A stretch of 64,000 nt of DNA, taken from NCBI GenBank assembly GCA_024516035.1, contig CM044961.1, forward strand, positions 18,295,374-18,359,373. Reading direction: 5' to 3'. Below the pieces are notes generated by a model. The model ran no database searches. It saw nothing but the letters and a program-made list of their open reading frames with translations, and was not told the DNA's origin. Position numbers and translations under genes: made by a program. The DNA is from Bactericera cockerelli. Its lineage: Eukaryota; Arthropoda; Insecta; Hemiptera; Triozidae. Numbering within the stretch: position 1 is the first letter of the stretch; every line of letters starts with the position of its first letter. Shown here in pieces: positions 33,340 to 44,419 of the stretch.

Positions 33340-33785
33340 TTTTGCATTTACATAAAAAAAATTACAAAGTTAAGCTATGTATTTAGAAGGGACAAAATGT
33401 TTTCTGCTACCACCACTTTCCTGTTTTTATGTGTCATCTGGATTCAGGCTTGGCTAAAATAGAATTTAGATAGAGTCGCGGTTACTAAGCTACCGTGTTC
33501 GAGTTTTTTTTTTACCACGCCAATCATTATAATTTATTATGAATTAATCATTCGAGAAATGATTTATCATTGGGCACAAGTTTGGACTCGATAAAAAAAA
33601 AAAACCTATTTTTTGCCTAGGGGTATTCCGTGCCTGAACAGTAGGGTAGGGTGCAGGTTTTAAGTTGATTAATTTAAGCTATTTATTATTTTTTTTAAAT
33701 TTATTTTTGCATTTACATAAAATGTTTTACAAAGTTAAGCTATGTATTTAGAAGGGATAAAATGTTTTCTGTTTGGGAGAGAAAC
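33340..33785. repeat. 75-bp direct repeat pair
   Basis: TTTGCATTTACATAAA and then AAGTTAAGCTATGTATTTAG, ending AATGTTTTCTG, occur at about 33342-33415 and 33705-33775 in the same orientation, 365 bases apart. They could be two truncated 3' ends or a small duplication. Confidence 0.6.
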
Positions 33786-33913
33786 AATTTCAAACTTAAA
33801 ATGGCTATAACTTCCTATCCGACGGCAACGCCTCGTTGGATAAATCAACTGTCTGAATACATAATATTACGATATCAGTATAAGTAATAAACAAGTTAGT
33901 AGTCTCGACACTA

Positions 33914-34059
33914 AGGGCCGAATTATAAAACAGGATTAGATTTAACCTAAAGGGACACTCACGTAACTCGGGCTATAGTGCGCTGTGATTGGTTGAATCT
34001 CCGAGTAAAGGGATAGTGTCCCCTTCGGATAAATCTAATCCTGTTTTATAATTCGGTCT
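33914..34059. mobile_element. TA-target MITE family D, best-preserved copy
   Basis: TIRs AGGGCCGAATTATAAAACAG and the complementary CTGTTTTATAATTCGGTCT, with an extended inner inverted repeat (GATTAGATTTAACC). TA is at 33912-33913 and 34060-34061. 146 bp, noncoding. Confidence 0.85.
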
Positions 34060-34502
34060 TAAGTCGCTAGAAAAATGTCCCGTGAAAAATACTAGGCTGC
34101 ATAGCGAGCTATTCCTTAATAATGACGGGTTACCTAAGTATGTTAGATCAATCACGCTAAATTTTTGTTCCGTCCTATTATGTTCCACGTCTGCTTGCTA
34201 TGGTAGTTACTATCGCTAAATCAATCAAATAAAAACAATAGAACCTGAGTTATTTTGCACTGACAACTATTAAAATACGTTATGCCTGGTAGTTCCCTAA
34301 TCAGCTGATTATTTAAATTTTCTACATTGGTAACGAAACCTTGAGTGCACAGAACTGTGCGTATTGTAGTTGTAGTGCTGGAATACAATATACAGTTAGT
34401 AGTACGAGTATAATCTGTCTAGATAAAGAATGAGAAGTTGTAGAAGGACCAGTGTTTCGCTAGAGGACTATAAACAGATAACAGACTAGCCAACCCTTAC
34501 AG

Positions 34503-34900
34503 CCCCTTAAACAAAAAACAGTCTCGGAACCATCTCCGAGATCTAGGAACGAGATTGTATCGTCCTGTCTCGGATCCCAAAAAATGATATCGGAGACACC
34601 TAGGAGACCGTTCGGAGACTGCTACGGGACAGTCTACGTCCGCACCGTAGCGTCGATTGCTGGTGCTCGAGATTGCTCCAAGATCGGTCTCGGGAACTGT
34701 CTCCGAGATCATTCTCGGGGACCGTCTCCGAGCCTTCTCGGAACCGTCTCCGAGAACATTCTCGGGGACTGTCTCCGAGCCTTCTCGGAACCGTCTCCGA
34801 GAACATTCTCGGGGACTGTCTCCGAGCCTTCTCGGAACCGTCTCCGAGAACATTCTCGGGGACTGTCTCTTCTAGACCAGAGACCGTTTTAAATACCCTG
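34503..34900 (+). repeat. CTCGG-rich palindromic element, copy 1
   Basis: Begins CCCCTTAAACAAAAAACAGT and ends AAATACCCTG. Its second half holds about three tandem 47-bp units (34725-34866) of CTCCGAG, TTCTCGGAACCG, TCTCCGAGAA and CATTCTCGGGGACTGT, each able to fold on itself. A second copy with the same two different ends lies inverted at 38496-38762. Confidence 0.8.
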
Positions 34901-35070
34901 GGAATTTTAGCTGTAAAACCACCTAAAAATAATACGACACATTTTTATAATAGAACATATTTTTTATTGTGAAATTTAAAATAAAATAATTAAGAACAAA
35001 ACAAAAAAAAAAAGAAGAATAAACCTTAAAGAATGAAAAATCCCAATAAGAGACTAGAAACAATTGGAAT

Positions 35071-35128
35071 AAAGAGATTGCCATAGGCAATAACCAATAA
35101 CCCCGCCCTTTAGTTAGGACATATGTAT
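35071..35128 (+). mobile_element. CR1/Jockey-like 3' UTR fragment
   Basis: AAGAGATTGCCATAGGCAAT, with AATAACC duplicated, then CCGCCCTTTAGTTAGGACAT. This matches the conserved block at 24700 and 50590. Confidence 0.7.
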
Positions 35129-36100
35129 AGGACATTGGATACGAATTCAATTTTTAATATTAATTTTTCGAGTTTAAGTCAGTTCTAACTCAGTTAGGGT
35201 CCATTTCTGACCCCTAGTTGATAGAGATAATCCATGCTTATTTGACCCAAGGAATCTAAGGTATCAATATATTTATGCAATCAATTTAGAAACATTAGAA
35301 AAAAAATTGACATGAAAATAAAAGTATCACATAAGTTCACATCTTAAAAGTATCTCTATCTTTAGTCACAGCAGACTACCCAGACGGCACAGAAAGTGTT
35401 TAAAAAGATTTTAAAAACACTTATTTTGACAAGATTCAAACATTTTATAAAGCTTATTTTGACAAGGCTTAACATTTTAGAAACACTTTTATAAGCTTAC
35501 TATTTCCTCCCCCTGAGCATTTTATTAAGCTTATTTTTACAAGGTTTTGGAAATTGAATACCTAATTAATAATTAAGGGGCTCCATATTGAATTTCATAC
35601 CACCGCCATTGCCCGGAAAAATTTGAAAATTGTGATTTCACAGGAAATTTTTAAAATTAATTTGGATTTGATGAAAAAATATACTATTTCAAGGCAATTT
35701 GGTTCTACAATGATGAAAAGCTGTTGATGAAATGCTAACATTAATAAATAAGAAGACAATTTGTGTTTTTCAGTTTTATATTTTTCCATTTTCATGGTAA
35801 AAGAATTAAAAGCAAAAATATGTAACAAACAAAAACATGAAACAAACAGAATATAATACATAGAATCAGCAGATAAATTAAGCCAAGTGGACTTAATTAA
35901 TCTAAATCTATTATACATATAGGTAATTAAGAGAGAGATGTGCTGAAATGCCATCTTCCTGCCCAGCAGCAGGCTGCCTGAAGACAAAGAATACCAGAAC
36001 AGAAGTTGAGATTATTAAAGATGAAATTAGGAAATAGAACCCAGAGAGAATTTTGACTATAATATGGCATTCATAAAAAAAGAACAGTCTTCCAGATTTT
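35129..36100. other. gene-free stretch with weak tandem repetition
   Basis: Around 35395-35560, AAGCTTATTTTGACAAGG and ACATTTTA blocks recur at roughly 50-60 base spacing, perhaps a decayed tandem array. The 130-codon minus-strand frame at 35595-35987 is AT-driven and has no family motif. Confidence 0.45.
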
Positions 36101-36330
36101 TTTTTGTTTGATTAAAGTGGGTTTAACCTCAATTGCATAGTCATATCATGACCAAGGTTTTACCCTCATTTGCAGGAAACTCACAAACCTGTTACCCACA
36201 TTAAGCTCACTGAGCCTGGGTTGGGCCATTTTATTCTGAATTTACTGGGAATAGTACCAGGTAGCCACATTAACCTCACCCAGCCTGATAAAGGCTGTGT
36301 ATACACATGTCAGCCTCATATTTTCTAAAG
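36100..36330 (-). mobile_element. two adjacent SINE family B bodies
   Basis: The minus strand shows the body twice: once with AGGTTTGTGAGTTTCCTGCA, as in the 5S-headed copy at 49202, and once with ACCTGGTACTATTCCCAG, as in the tRNA-headed copy at 39400. Neither head is recognisable. Confidence 0.65.
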
Positions 36331-36774
36331 AAGGAGAATTATCTGTTTCACAACAACAAAAATGAACCAAAATCTTTAGATTACGGGGAGTAGTCAAATC
36401 CTGAATAATGCAAGCTACTGTTTTAAAAATTAAAAATAATGAACACATTATAGTAAAAAATCTGGTGTAAACATCACACGACTTTCCTTATCCCCCAAAA
36501 AGAAGTCGAATTCCGCCACTGGTGACTCAACGGTAACAGATAGTTAAAAAGCAGTGCCTAATTCGTAATCAGCACCTTAAAATCATTGGATTTGATGTGT
36601 CGCAACCCCCATCTAGGGTAAATAATAAAAAAGTTAGTCCAAGCGGGTCCCCCCAAAATACCGGTAAATTGGGGCCGGGTTCCAAAAAGTTCAAGATATC
36701 AAAAAAATGATAAGAATAGACCCCTATTATTTTTTTAATCCGAGAAAATGTTGTTCTCTAACTTTTTTTGTATC

Positions 36775-36961
36775 TTTAACCAATTCAAAGAAGCGGCGGT
36801 TGCGGCCAATATTTGCGGCCCTGCGGCCGCATCTTGCGTCCGATTTCAACCAAAAGTTTCGTGGTTCGTCTCGTGTATAAAACTAATTTGCATACCAAAT
36901 TTCAAGTCTCTAGCCCTTACCGTTCTTGAGATATCCTGTTTACACACACACACACACACAC

Positions 36962-37003
<42 letters not shown>

Positions 37004-37135
37004 GCACGGACCAATGGCTGAAAACAACTTTTTTGGTATCCTGAGGCTATAATTCGTCCAGAAATGTGAAAAACTGGGTAGGTCAAATTTTCGACGAATA
37101 CAATACTTTCCTTATTATAGGATAAGGAAAGTAAA
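36775..37135 (-). repeat. interspersed repeat family E, copy 2, with microsatellite
   Basis: Reverse-strand match to 7940-8275. It contains (CA)n then (GACA)n at 36943-37002, where the other copy has none. It ends TACTTTCCTTATCC on the minus strand. Confidence 0.7.
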
Positions 37136-37244
37136 AATGTACTTATTACAAGTAAAAAAAATGTCTAAATTTGCAACATTTAATACTTCTTCTAAACTTA
37201 CAATATTTTTTTTTTTTTATGTTATAGCTGGTTCATGAAAAACC

Positions 37245-37490
37245 CCTGTCCTGATTTGAGATAGTGAGGATGGGAATTTCATTCTGAATTTAATGGGAAC
37301 AGTACCAGATACCCACATTCACCTCACTCAGCCTGAGTAGGGCTAGATATACCAGCCTCACATCTTCGGAGAACAGATTTATTTAAAATAAAAATGGGGG
37401 TTGTATACTGAATTTACTGGGAATAGTCCCAGCTACCCACATTAACCTCACTTAGCCTGATAAGGGCTAGAAATGCCTCATTTTTAAAGG
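37245..37490 (-). mobile_element. two tandem SINE family B bodies
   Basis: The minus strand shows GAGTGAGGTGAATGTGGGTA and again AGTGAGGTTAATGTGGGTAG, each followed by CTGGTACT or CTGGGACTATTCCCAG and the GTTAAAC-type end. This is a pair in direct orientation, as at 36100-36330. Confidence 0.65.
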
Positions 37491-38495
37491 GAACAGAATT
37501 GCTGTTTGAAAGAGAAAAAAACTGTGAATTGAACACAGGATCTATTGATTATGGAACAGTATAGTCAAATCTTCAATAATGTGAACCTATTAAAAAGCCT
37601 TTAGCTAGTCAGTTCTCTGTTCATAGTTGTCTAGCAAAACACTGGTCTTTTCCCTGTTTAAAATCCCCCAGTCAGACACCTGTCAAGAGTGTGATTCTGA
37701 TTAAGTGGAATATCTGGAACAGGTTAATCTCCAGCATTTCCACATACATATCCTGGTTTGACTATAAAACAATGTAAAATGTAAGATATTGTTTAGATAT
37801 TGCTTACCCCACTAATTGGAGTGTAAAACTCACTTATGATTAATGCATGGAAATTGGTACACTTTAGAACAGTAAACTTTTTAAAGTAGAGAAAAATTTC
37901 TTTTTAGTTATACCCTAAAACTATGATGTAGGAACTTTAGAAGAATCAACTTGTTGGACTTTTATCAGAAATTGTTAGATATAATTATTTTGTGTAAATC
38001 ATCAATTTGTAGTCACTTTCACTTATCCCATGTCAGGTTCAATATGTTTGAGGAGGGAGGCAGCTTGAATAGGTATCTTCAGGTTGAAGCTATGTTGGAT
38101 TGGATGCACAATACATGTAAACAGGTGGAAAATATCATGTGGATTTCCTCCATAGATCATAATTATTTTAAATGCTAGGTCCAGTTTAAAAAGATATTAT
38201 GTTTGCAGACATATTGACCATTACTTAAATTACTTAAAACATGTTTTATTAAATCACTTATTTGGATGAGCAGAAGTCACTGATGTGAAATTACTAATGA
38301 AGTTACATTATCTTAGGAATGAGATTACACATATTGACGGTAGTTTCTCAAAATACTGTATAAAATATCTTTACCTTTTATGTATTTGAGTTTTACTAAT
38401 TATCTCAGGAAAACTAATTAATCTATTCAAATTTCGGAATTCACTCGATTTTGAAAATGTTTTGCAAATTTTACTTTCAATTTCCGGTGTTGCCA
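37491..38495. other. gene-free stretch with one weak exon candidate
   Basis: At 38038-38121 a frame reading FNMFEEGGSLNRYLQVEAML then DWMHNTCKQ follows a CATGTCAG acceptor and precedes CAG/gtggaa. Codon content looks gene-like, but I know no family and there is no partner exon. Confidence 0.25.
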
Positions 38496-38762
38496 CAGGG
38501 TATTGGATCTCGTTCCGAGACGGTTCGGAGAACATGTACTCGGGACGAGTTAGCTCGGATCTTGTCCCGAGTTAGCTCGGGCATAGATCCGGGATAGGTT
38601 CCGAGTAAGTTGGTTAAACATTCTCCGGGAGAGTTCCAATCCATTCCCGCAGCACTCCCAGAGAAAGATGTTTCCGAGCACGCTGTTTTTACTCTCTCGT
38701 ATCAATCTCCGAGACTACTATATCGGAGTTAGTAGATCAGAGACACCTTTTTGTTTAAGGGG
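38496..38762 (-). repeat. CTCGG-rich palindromic element, copy 2
   Basis: Inverted relative to 34503-34900: begins CAGGGTATTGGATCTCG and ends CCTTTTTGTTTAAGGGG. The interior is dense in CTCGG and CCGAG words (TTCCGAGACGGTTCGGAGAA, GAGTTAGCTCGGAT) but not tandem. Confidence 0.8.
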
Positions 38763-38814
38763 AGGCCAGGCTAGCTTGCAGTTTAATAAAGGTTTAATGG
38801 CATATAAAGAAAAG

Positions 38815-38940
38815 TCCAAGTCCTCATGAAGGTTGATCGCACATAGAAATATGTGGTTCAGTACGAGCCAACCTTGAAATAAAGTTGGCTGGAGACCATC
38901 CTTCCTCTTCCAGCTCTAGCTAAACTGGCTACAACAACAA
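38815..38940 (+). repeat. interspersed repeat family I, copy 2
   Basis: Matches 1010-1140: GATCGCACATAGAAATATGT, GGTTCAGTACGAGCCAACCT, AAGTTGGCTGGAGACCATCC, ending in (CAA)n at 38932-38945. Confidence 0.55.
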
Positions 38941-38952
38941 CACACCTGGGTC

Positions 38953-39262
38953 CTTTTTTTTTCTTTTAAAGATGAGTGTTTCACAGCCTTTATTTTATTT
39001 CGTGGCCATGAAACAGAAGCTACTGTAGACGCTTGTGGTCTGTGTTGTAGACTGCCGATCCCACAGTATGCCTCCCCTCTGATGGGCGAGAAGTGACACA
39101 ATACTTCCCATTTAGGTGCTGGGTCAACACGAGCGCACCGGAAGGTATCCCTTACAAACATTTGTAACCAAATTTTGAATGTAATTTTTTGTCGGCGCGG
39201 GGATTCGAACCCGGGACCTTCCGCATGGCAAGCGAGTGCTTAATCACTGAGCTATTCGTGTC
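38953..39262 (-). mobile_element. SINE family A, full-length copy
   Basis: On the minus strand: A box TAGCTCAGTGATTAAGCACT, B box GGTTCGAATCC, body blocks GGTGCGCTCGTGTTGACCCA, ACTTCTCGCCCATCAGAGGG and GTCTACAGTAGCTTCTGTTT, then GTGAAACACTCATC and poly-A. Confidence 0.85.
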
Positions 39263-39281
39263 CTGTGGGGATAGTTTAAAA

Positions 39282-39862
39282 CACCTCTAAATCCTGTGTT
39301 AAAAAAACACACACACACCGGATTTTAGAGGTGTACATTGGGGGAATAATCCCCAATGTACCCATTGTTTCTTCATCTTTTTTCTCTTTTAAGTAACCCA
39401 GCCTACGTGGCGTAACTGTTGTGACTAGTGCTCATAGGCCAGAGTTTGATTCCCGGTTGAGGCAGACTTTTCGAACAGAATATTCTGTACCCTCCGAAAA
39501 CGTGAGGCTGGCATTTCCGGCCCTACCCAGGCTTGGTTAGGTTAAAGTGGCTAGCTGGTACGATTCCCAGCGAATGTAGGGTAAATCCCCGTCCAGATAA
39601 TCTCAAATCGGGACGTTAAAACACAAATAGAATTAATGGACATGAAAGGAGCATATGCGCGTCCATATATGTATAATCCTCTCACCACCGTGATATAGAT
39701 ATCTGTGCCTATCTCACGGGCACGGAATTACTATTATTCTTATGGTCATGTTAAACTTGAGAGCTTTAGGTAGGTACATGTATTTTGAAGAAAAATCAAA
39801 AGATAATCCAAATAAGTAGTTAACTGAGTGTTCTCTAAAACACCTCTAAAATCCTGTGTTTT
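39282..39862. repeat. direct repeat of about 24 bp flanking a SINE B region
   Basis: AAAACACCTCTAAATCCTGT at 39282 recurs as AAAACACCTCTAAAATCCTG at about 39838. The left copy is also followed by its own inverted repeat (GGATTTTAGAGGTGT) and a TACATTGGGG palindrome. This may be a long target duplication or a separate decayed element. Confidence 0.5.
39400..39745 (+). mobile_element. SINE family B, tRNA-headed full-length copy
   Basis: The head is tRNA-like (CTACGTGGCGTAACTGTTGT, then B-box-like AGTTTGATTCCC). The body has GTGAGGCTGGCATTTCCGGC, TAGCTGGTACGATTCCCAGC and ATCGGGACGTTAAAACAC. The tail domain has TCCTCTCACCACCGTGATAT, TCTCACGGGCACGGAATTAC. It is the uninterrupted reference for the split copy at 6365-7935. 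Confidence 0.8.
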
Positions 39863-40673
39863 GCAAGTTTACATTTTCTTTCCATGAGTTGCAATATTTC
39901 TTCCTTTTCCTTGTAAATTCTTATTTTCTTTTCTCTTATATCAAACAAAATCATCTGAAAATGTTCTTACAACACACCAGAAATTACAACACTTTGTAGG
40001 TGCATGGAAATACATGGCGTTAAAGGGGAAAATAGATTCCTCTAATTGTGTCCTCCAGTGTATATTGGGAATCAGTAGAATTTAATTACAAGTAATCCTG
40101 ATGTACAATTCTGTAATTTCAAAAATTGACTAAACAACACATAAGAACTTGCGTTTTTATTTAAAATCAAATAAAAAGTAGGTATTTCATTAGGGGAAAA
40201 AATCATTTATGTTGATTATTTCAATTATTTTTATTCGTGTATTGGTTCGAGTTGTTATTAAGAGTACCTGAATGATGTTACAGATTTATGTGTAGTCTTT
40301 TGGATCAAAGACACAAAATGTTAGTATGAAATAGAAATGCCAAGAAATTATAGGTAATAATTTAGGGGAAAATTAATAGACAAAATGGATAACTTAAGTC
40401 ATTGCTTAGCATAGGTTTTCCCTATCTTAGACAGTACGCAATCTGAAACTTAGCGCCACAGAGGTATTATAAAAACGACTATTAATTCTGCCTGTAATAG
40501 AGAAAGTATTTAACATCAGTAGGTGACATTCAATACCTACATACGATCCTTAATTATCTCCCAGAAGATAATTTCAATAAAAGCATGCATTTACAAAAAA
40601 AATAAGATATAGCACAGGACTCAATTAATATAATTTGAGAGGTTTAAAAATACACTGCCAATATTATGGCCAC
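39863..40673. other. gene-free AT-rich stretch
   Basis: Nothing recognised. Confidence 0.4.
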
Positions 40674-40920
40674 AGTAGTCACCGTGGCCGAGTGAGGTAG
40701 CGCGCTAGGCATTGCACGCACGGTGACCTGGGTTCGATCCCCAGCGGGGCAGGATTTTTTCTGCTCCGTACTTAGGTGTTTGGGGTAAACTCATACCTTG
40801 TGAGGAAAAATGAGTAGCAGCTTTAATGTTAGAAGCGATCAGTGGCGGAATTATAGGTAAAAGTAAGATATTGGGATATTAAAGATACGGAAAAGTCCTA
40901 TAATTCTGCGCTACCAACTA
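40674..40920 (+). mobile_element. SINE family C, full-length copy
   Basis: The tRNA-like head GTCACCGTGGCCGAGTGAGG resembles tRNA-Leu/Ser. B box GGTTCGATCCC is followed by GGGGCAGGATTTTTTC, TCATACCTTGTGAGGAAAAA and the 3' end AAAAGTCCTATAATTCTGCG. Other copies: 27590, 44085, 44420, 45300, 47460. Confidence 0.85.
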
Positions 40921-40954
40921 AAATTAAGATATAGCACAAATATATACATTATTA

Positions 40955-41345
40955 TTATGGACATAATACGCGAATGGTTCACAAGTCACTTTGTATAGGT
41001 ACATATACATTATTTTGGCAGTAGAAAAATCAATGAATGTCCATATGAATATTATTCTTTTTACTAATAAATCACTTGCACCTCCAAAATAATATGCTCA
41101 ACTCAAGAACGTCAAACTTGTTTTAGATGGTAGAACAGTGTTTCTTTCTACATACTCAATTCTAAAAATAAAAATTGTAAAGGCAACCTTTTTTTGGAAC
41201 TTTTTTACTCCATCTTTTGTTTATCTAAAATGAGCATTTTAGTGAAAAGTCAGAGGTCAGGAGCAAGGTCTTTATCACCAATACCAGCTGGTTCAAAGTT
41301 GATGAACTTAAAATGAGATCATCTACAACTATATTTCTTATACGT
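40955..41345 (+). repeat. interspersed repeat family F, degenerate copy
   Basis: TTATGGACATAATACG, CACTTGCACCTCCAAAAT, AAAAGTCAGAGGTCAGGAGC and AAAATGAGATCATCTACA align with 2430-2965 and 45880-46605. Confidence 0.55.
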
Positions 41346-41726
41346 CGACCCTGCTTGAGCAGGATAAGACAGAGTAAAAGAAGATTATGAAAAAAAAAAA
41401 AATACAATTTTCAAAATAAGGAGAAATGCATTGTTTCAACAGTAAAATTGTCAATGTCTGGATCACTTTGTCACTAAAGAGTATTTTTTTTCACAAGCAT
41501 AATAAACACTGATCCTAATATTAAATAGGCATGTATGTACATTGTACATACATTGAAGTTATGTGTACAGATCTGTACATGTTGCCCTTGAAGAATTTCA
41601 AAAGCTGCAATTGTCATACATTTGAGCTCTGGCAAGAGGAGTGGTAATGTTAGTAGGCACTGCAAAATGGCAGTTAAGAAAGTGTCTTTTAGTATTCCTG
41701 ATTAAGTTGTGAAATGCAAGTTGAGA

Positions 41727-43495
41727 TTATGATGAAGAACTGGCTCCTGAGACAGCAGCTTTCTGTTGTGCTTGTACTTGTTGCAACTTCATTTCCATTA
41801 CTTCAATAATTGCTGAAAACATAAAGTTATTAAGGGTTTATTCACTTTATTTTAAGCTACACTAGACTGTGAGAGTAAAGGCATTCTGTAGTCTCATTCT
41901 TGCAGGATAAATAGAGTATTTTATTGTATATTAAAACTTATTCCTTGTCAGAAAATAACAATATGAGATTCTTTGAAGAGTCAACCAATATTACTTCTGA
42001 GAAAGCCAACCATTGTACCCTTGAATAGAAGTAGCCTCTGCCTGACGTAATTCTCTACCTGCAACTTAGTATTTATGTACCTACTGAGAAAAAAAAGTTA
42101 TACACAAAACCTCTTTTTTCAATACTCTAACTTTTTACCTACCCACTTAAGATATATGCATGCAATTTTCAGGAAATGTAGAAATATTGCTCTGATTATA
42201 AGAAGTTATTGAAAAAAATTTGGACTCAAACCTTAAAAAGAAAAGTTACTGAAAAAAAAAATATTATTATCATTACTTATCAGGTTTTTCTTGGCCACTC
42301 AATGCATTGTTGTACTAATTGTTTGTAAGAAAAGTTTCATAGGTATTATTATACACTTATTGATAAGTGAAATATACATCTTAGATGGAATGATATTGAG
42401 GCTGACTCTAAATTATAATTATTGCTGATAGTGGTAAAGATGATTGATTTCTTACCATCTCTAATTTTCATTTTCTCAGTCCCTATGAATTGTAACTTCT
42501 CCATCTGTTGTGTCACAAAGGCAACTCTTCTTTTGAAGTAATCTTGTGCATCTGGTATACTTTTTTCTACATAGAATCCAGTTCCAATGTCTATGATGAC
42601 TTTGTCTGCATTTGCTACTTTGCCTTCAACATACATTGAGTCTGTCAAAGGAACCATTATAGGATTGCCTTGTGTTGAAGGAGTAATTTTGTCTAAACTC
42701 TCTTTTGAGTCTTGAAATTTGACTTGAGCTTTTTTCAATGTCTGAAGTGAATCTTGCACAACTCCCAATTCCTGCAAAGAGACAATACATCCCTTGAAAC
42801 TAGCACTTGATAAAGTTAATTTTCATCACAAAATTGTTAAGCTGTTTATTAGTCATCAGACTCATCAGTATCATAAATTGTGTGTCTCACAAAACTTAAA
42901 AGCGCTTAAAAGTGTTTTGTTTAGGCTCAAAACAGTTATTAAAAGTTTTGAGCCTTTGAGTTTTGTCTGACAAGAAGTTTCATAGCCCATGTGAGTTATA
43001 GACTCAAATCTGTTTTGTTTGTTTCAAAAAGGTCTGTTTTGGTCTTTCAAGAAATGAGCCATTCATCCTTTCTAGTTGGTTGATCTTTAAATGGCTTTGT
43101 GTTTCCCATCACTTTGGGTTCCCATGTAAAATTGTTATGTAGAAGAATGAAGACCAAGTTGTATCAGCTGTGTGACAATGTGGGATGTGTGGGAGTATGG
43201 ATTAATGTGGATGTATTTTATATAACAGGTCTTCTACATAACACGACATATATATTCAAGGAAAGCTAATATAATGTGAAATTTTAATGCCCATAAATTG
43301 TATAAAATTGACAGTTAGAATATGGCACAACGGATTTAAAAGAGATCTTAGGAAAAGAAACCATACCGTACTGAATGGGTTGGGTAAACTTACTGAGTCT
43401 AATTGGTTCTTAAGTTGTGTTAACTGAGGAAATGCTAGCTTTGTGAGATCAATCTGCTGCATACCACCATCACCCCCACTTTGATTAGCTGACAT
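41727..43495 (-). CDS. PFDN5: prefoldin subunit 5
   Basis: Three exons on the minus strand: 43394-43495 (ATG 43495), 42456-42771 and 41727-41812 (stop TAA 41727-41729). Splices are TCA/gtaagt...tttgcag/GAA and GATG/gtaaga...tttcag/CA, with phases 0 and 1. The 167-residue product is an alpha-class prefoldin: N-terminal coiled coil (LTKLAFPQLTQLKNQLDS), the beta-hairpin core (GNPIMVPLTDSMYVEGKV, VIIDIGTGFYVEKS, DAQDYFKRRV) and a C-terminal coiled coil (FVTQQMEKLQF, IIEVMEMKLQQVQAQQKA). Human PFDN5 has 154 residues with the same order. Prefoldin hands nascent actin and tubulin to the CCT chaperonin in the cytosol. The start is supported by homology (QIDLTKL as INITEL) and GC content. A degenerate repeat lies 195-390 bases upstream of the ATG. 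Confidence 0.95.
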
Positions 43496-43689
43496 TTTGA
43501 AAAGTTATGACAGGGAGATATAGATTACAGACAGAAAAATCAAAAAAAAACTTCCTTGTGCTTCTACAATCACCGCAACTCAAAACAAAATTTCATTTAT
43601 TCAAATATTCAAAATTTGGCGGGTCATTGGAGACTCCAAGTATGCTCCAAGAATCATGAAAGGAATGCTGTGTTCACATTGGTTGACAC

Positions 43690-43885
43690 AGATTTCTTGG
43701 TGCGGCGTCATTCAACACAAGTTCGCACAGCACAATGGTCTTTCAGCATAAAATATCGATAATCGAATTCACATTTGAAAAATCGTGTTCGTACAACACA
43801 ATCACATTCAACACAACGGTTACACAGCAAAATTTCGTACAGCATAATGAACGCACAGCATAACCGATTAATCGAAAAAAACTTC
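43690..43885 (-). repeat. degenerate CAACACAA/CAGCATAA array upstream of PFDN5
   Basis: Repeated short words: TTCAACACAAGTTCGCACAG, CGTACAACACAATC, TTCAACACAACGG, CGTACAGCATAATG, GCACAGCATAACCGATTAAT. The same words in similar order occur at 52935-53070 upstream of RPAP3. Origin unknown. It may be a MITE or a regulatory array. Confidence 0.65.
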
Positions 43886-44084
43886 ATTGTATAGACTATG
43901 GATGTAGGGGAAGTAGACATACGGGATTTTTCCCAAATCTCTAGTAAAATATCCCACGATATTTTAAAAAACCCTTTAAAAGTAAATATCGCAAAAGCTT
44001 AATAAGACCTGGAACATGTTTATTTTATTAATTATTTAACTAATTTTAAGGGTAATTTAAAAGACAAAATCGAAATGGATACTT

Positions 44085-44262
44085 TAGTCACCGTGGCCGA
44101 GTGGGTAACGCACTAGACTTGCACATACGGTAACCTGAGTTCGATCACCGCAGGACAGGATTTTTTCCACTCATACCTCGTAAGGAAAAATTAGTAGCTT
44201 TTTTAATGTGAGAAACGACCTTAAAGATATGGAACCCCAAAATTATAGACATTAAACCCCAG
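44085..44262 (+). mobile_element. SINE family C copy
   Basis: GTCACCGTGGCCGAGTGGGT, GAGTTCGATCACC, GACAGGATTTTTTCC, TCATACCTCGTAAGGAAAAA. Confidence 0.75.
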
Positions 44263-44419
44263 TAAAAATAAATAAAATTAATATTATTCATTTCTGTCGC
44301 GTGCGGCACTTATAAAGATATAAAGGGGTACTCACAAACAGCTATTCAAATAAACCTCACACAGTCTGAGTGAGGCGGGAATAATAATAATGTGCTTCTT
44401 TATGTTATTAAATCACAAT

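Noticed and set aside
34497..34972. Several overlapping 70-118 codon frames in the CTCGG-rich element
   Set aside because: Open on both strands in several frames because of the repeated palindromic unit, with no protein family signal.
35595..35987. 130-codon minus-strand open frame
   Set aside because: AT-driven hydrophobic translation, no family motif, no splice or start context support.
40674..40760. tRNA-like sequences with good A and B boxes (also 4636, 39200, 44085, 61446 and others) as tRNA genes
   Set aside because: The acceptor stems do not pair, no convincing anticodon arm forms, and each is followed by a conserved SINE body. They are SINE heads.
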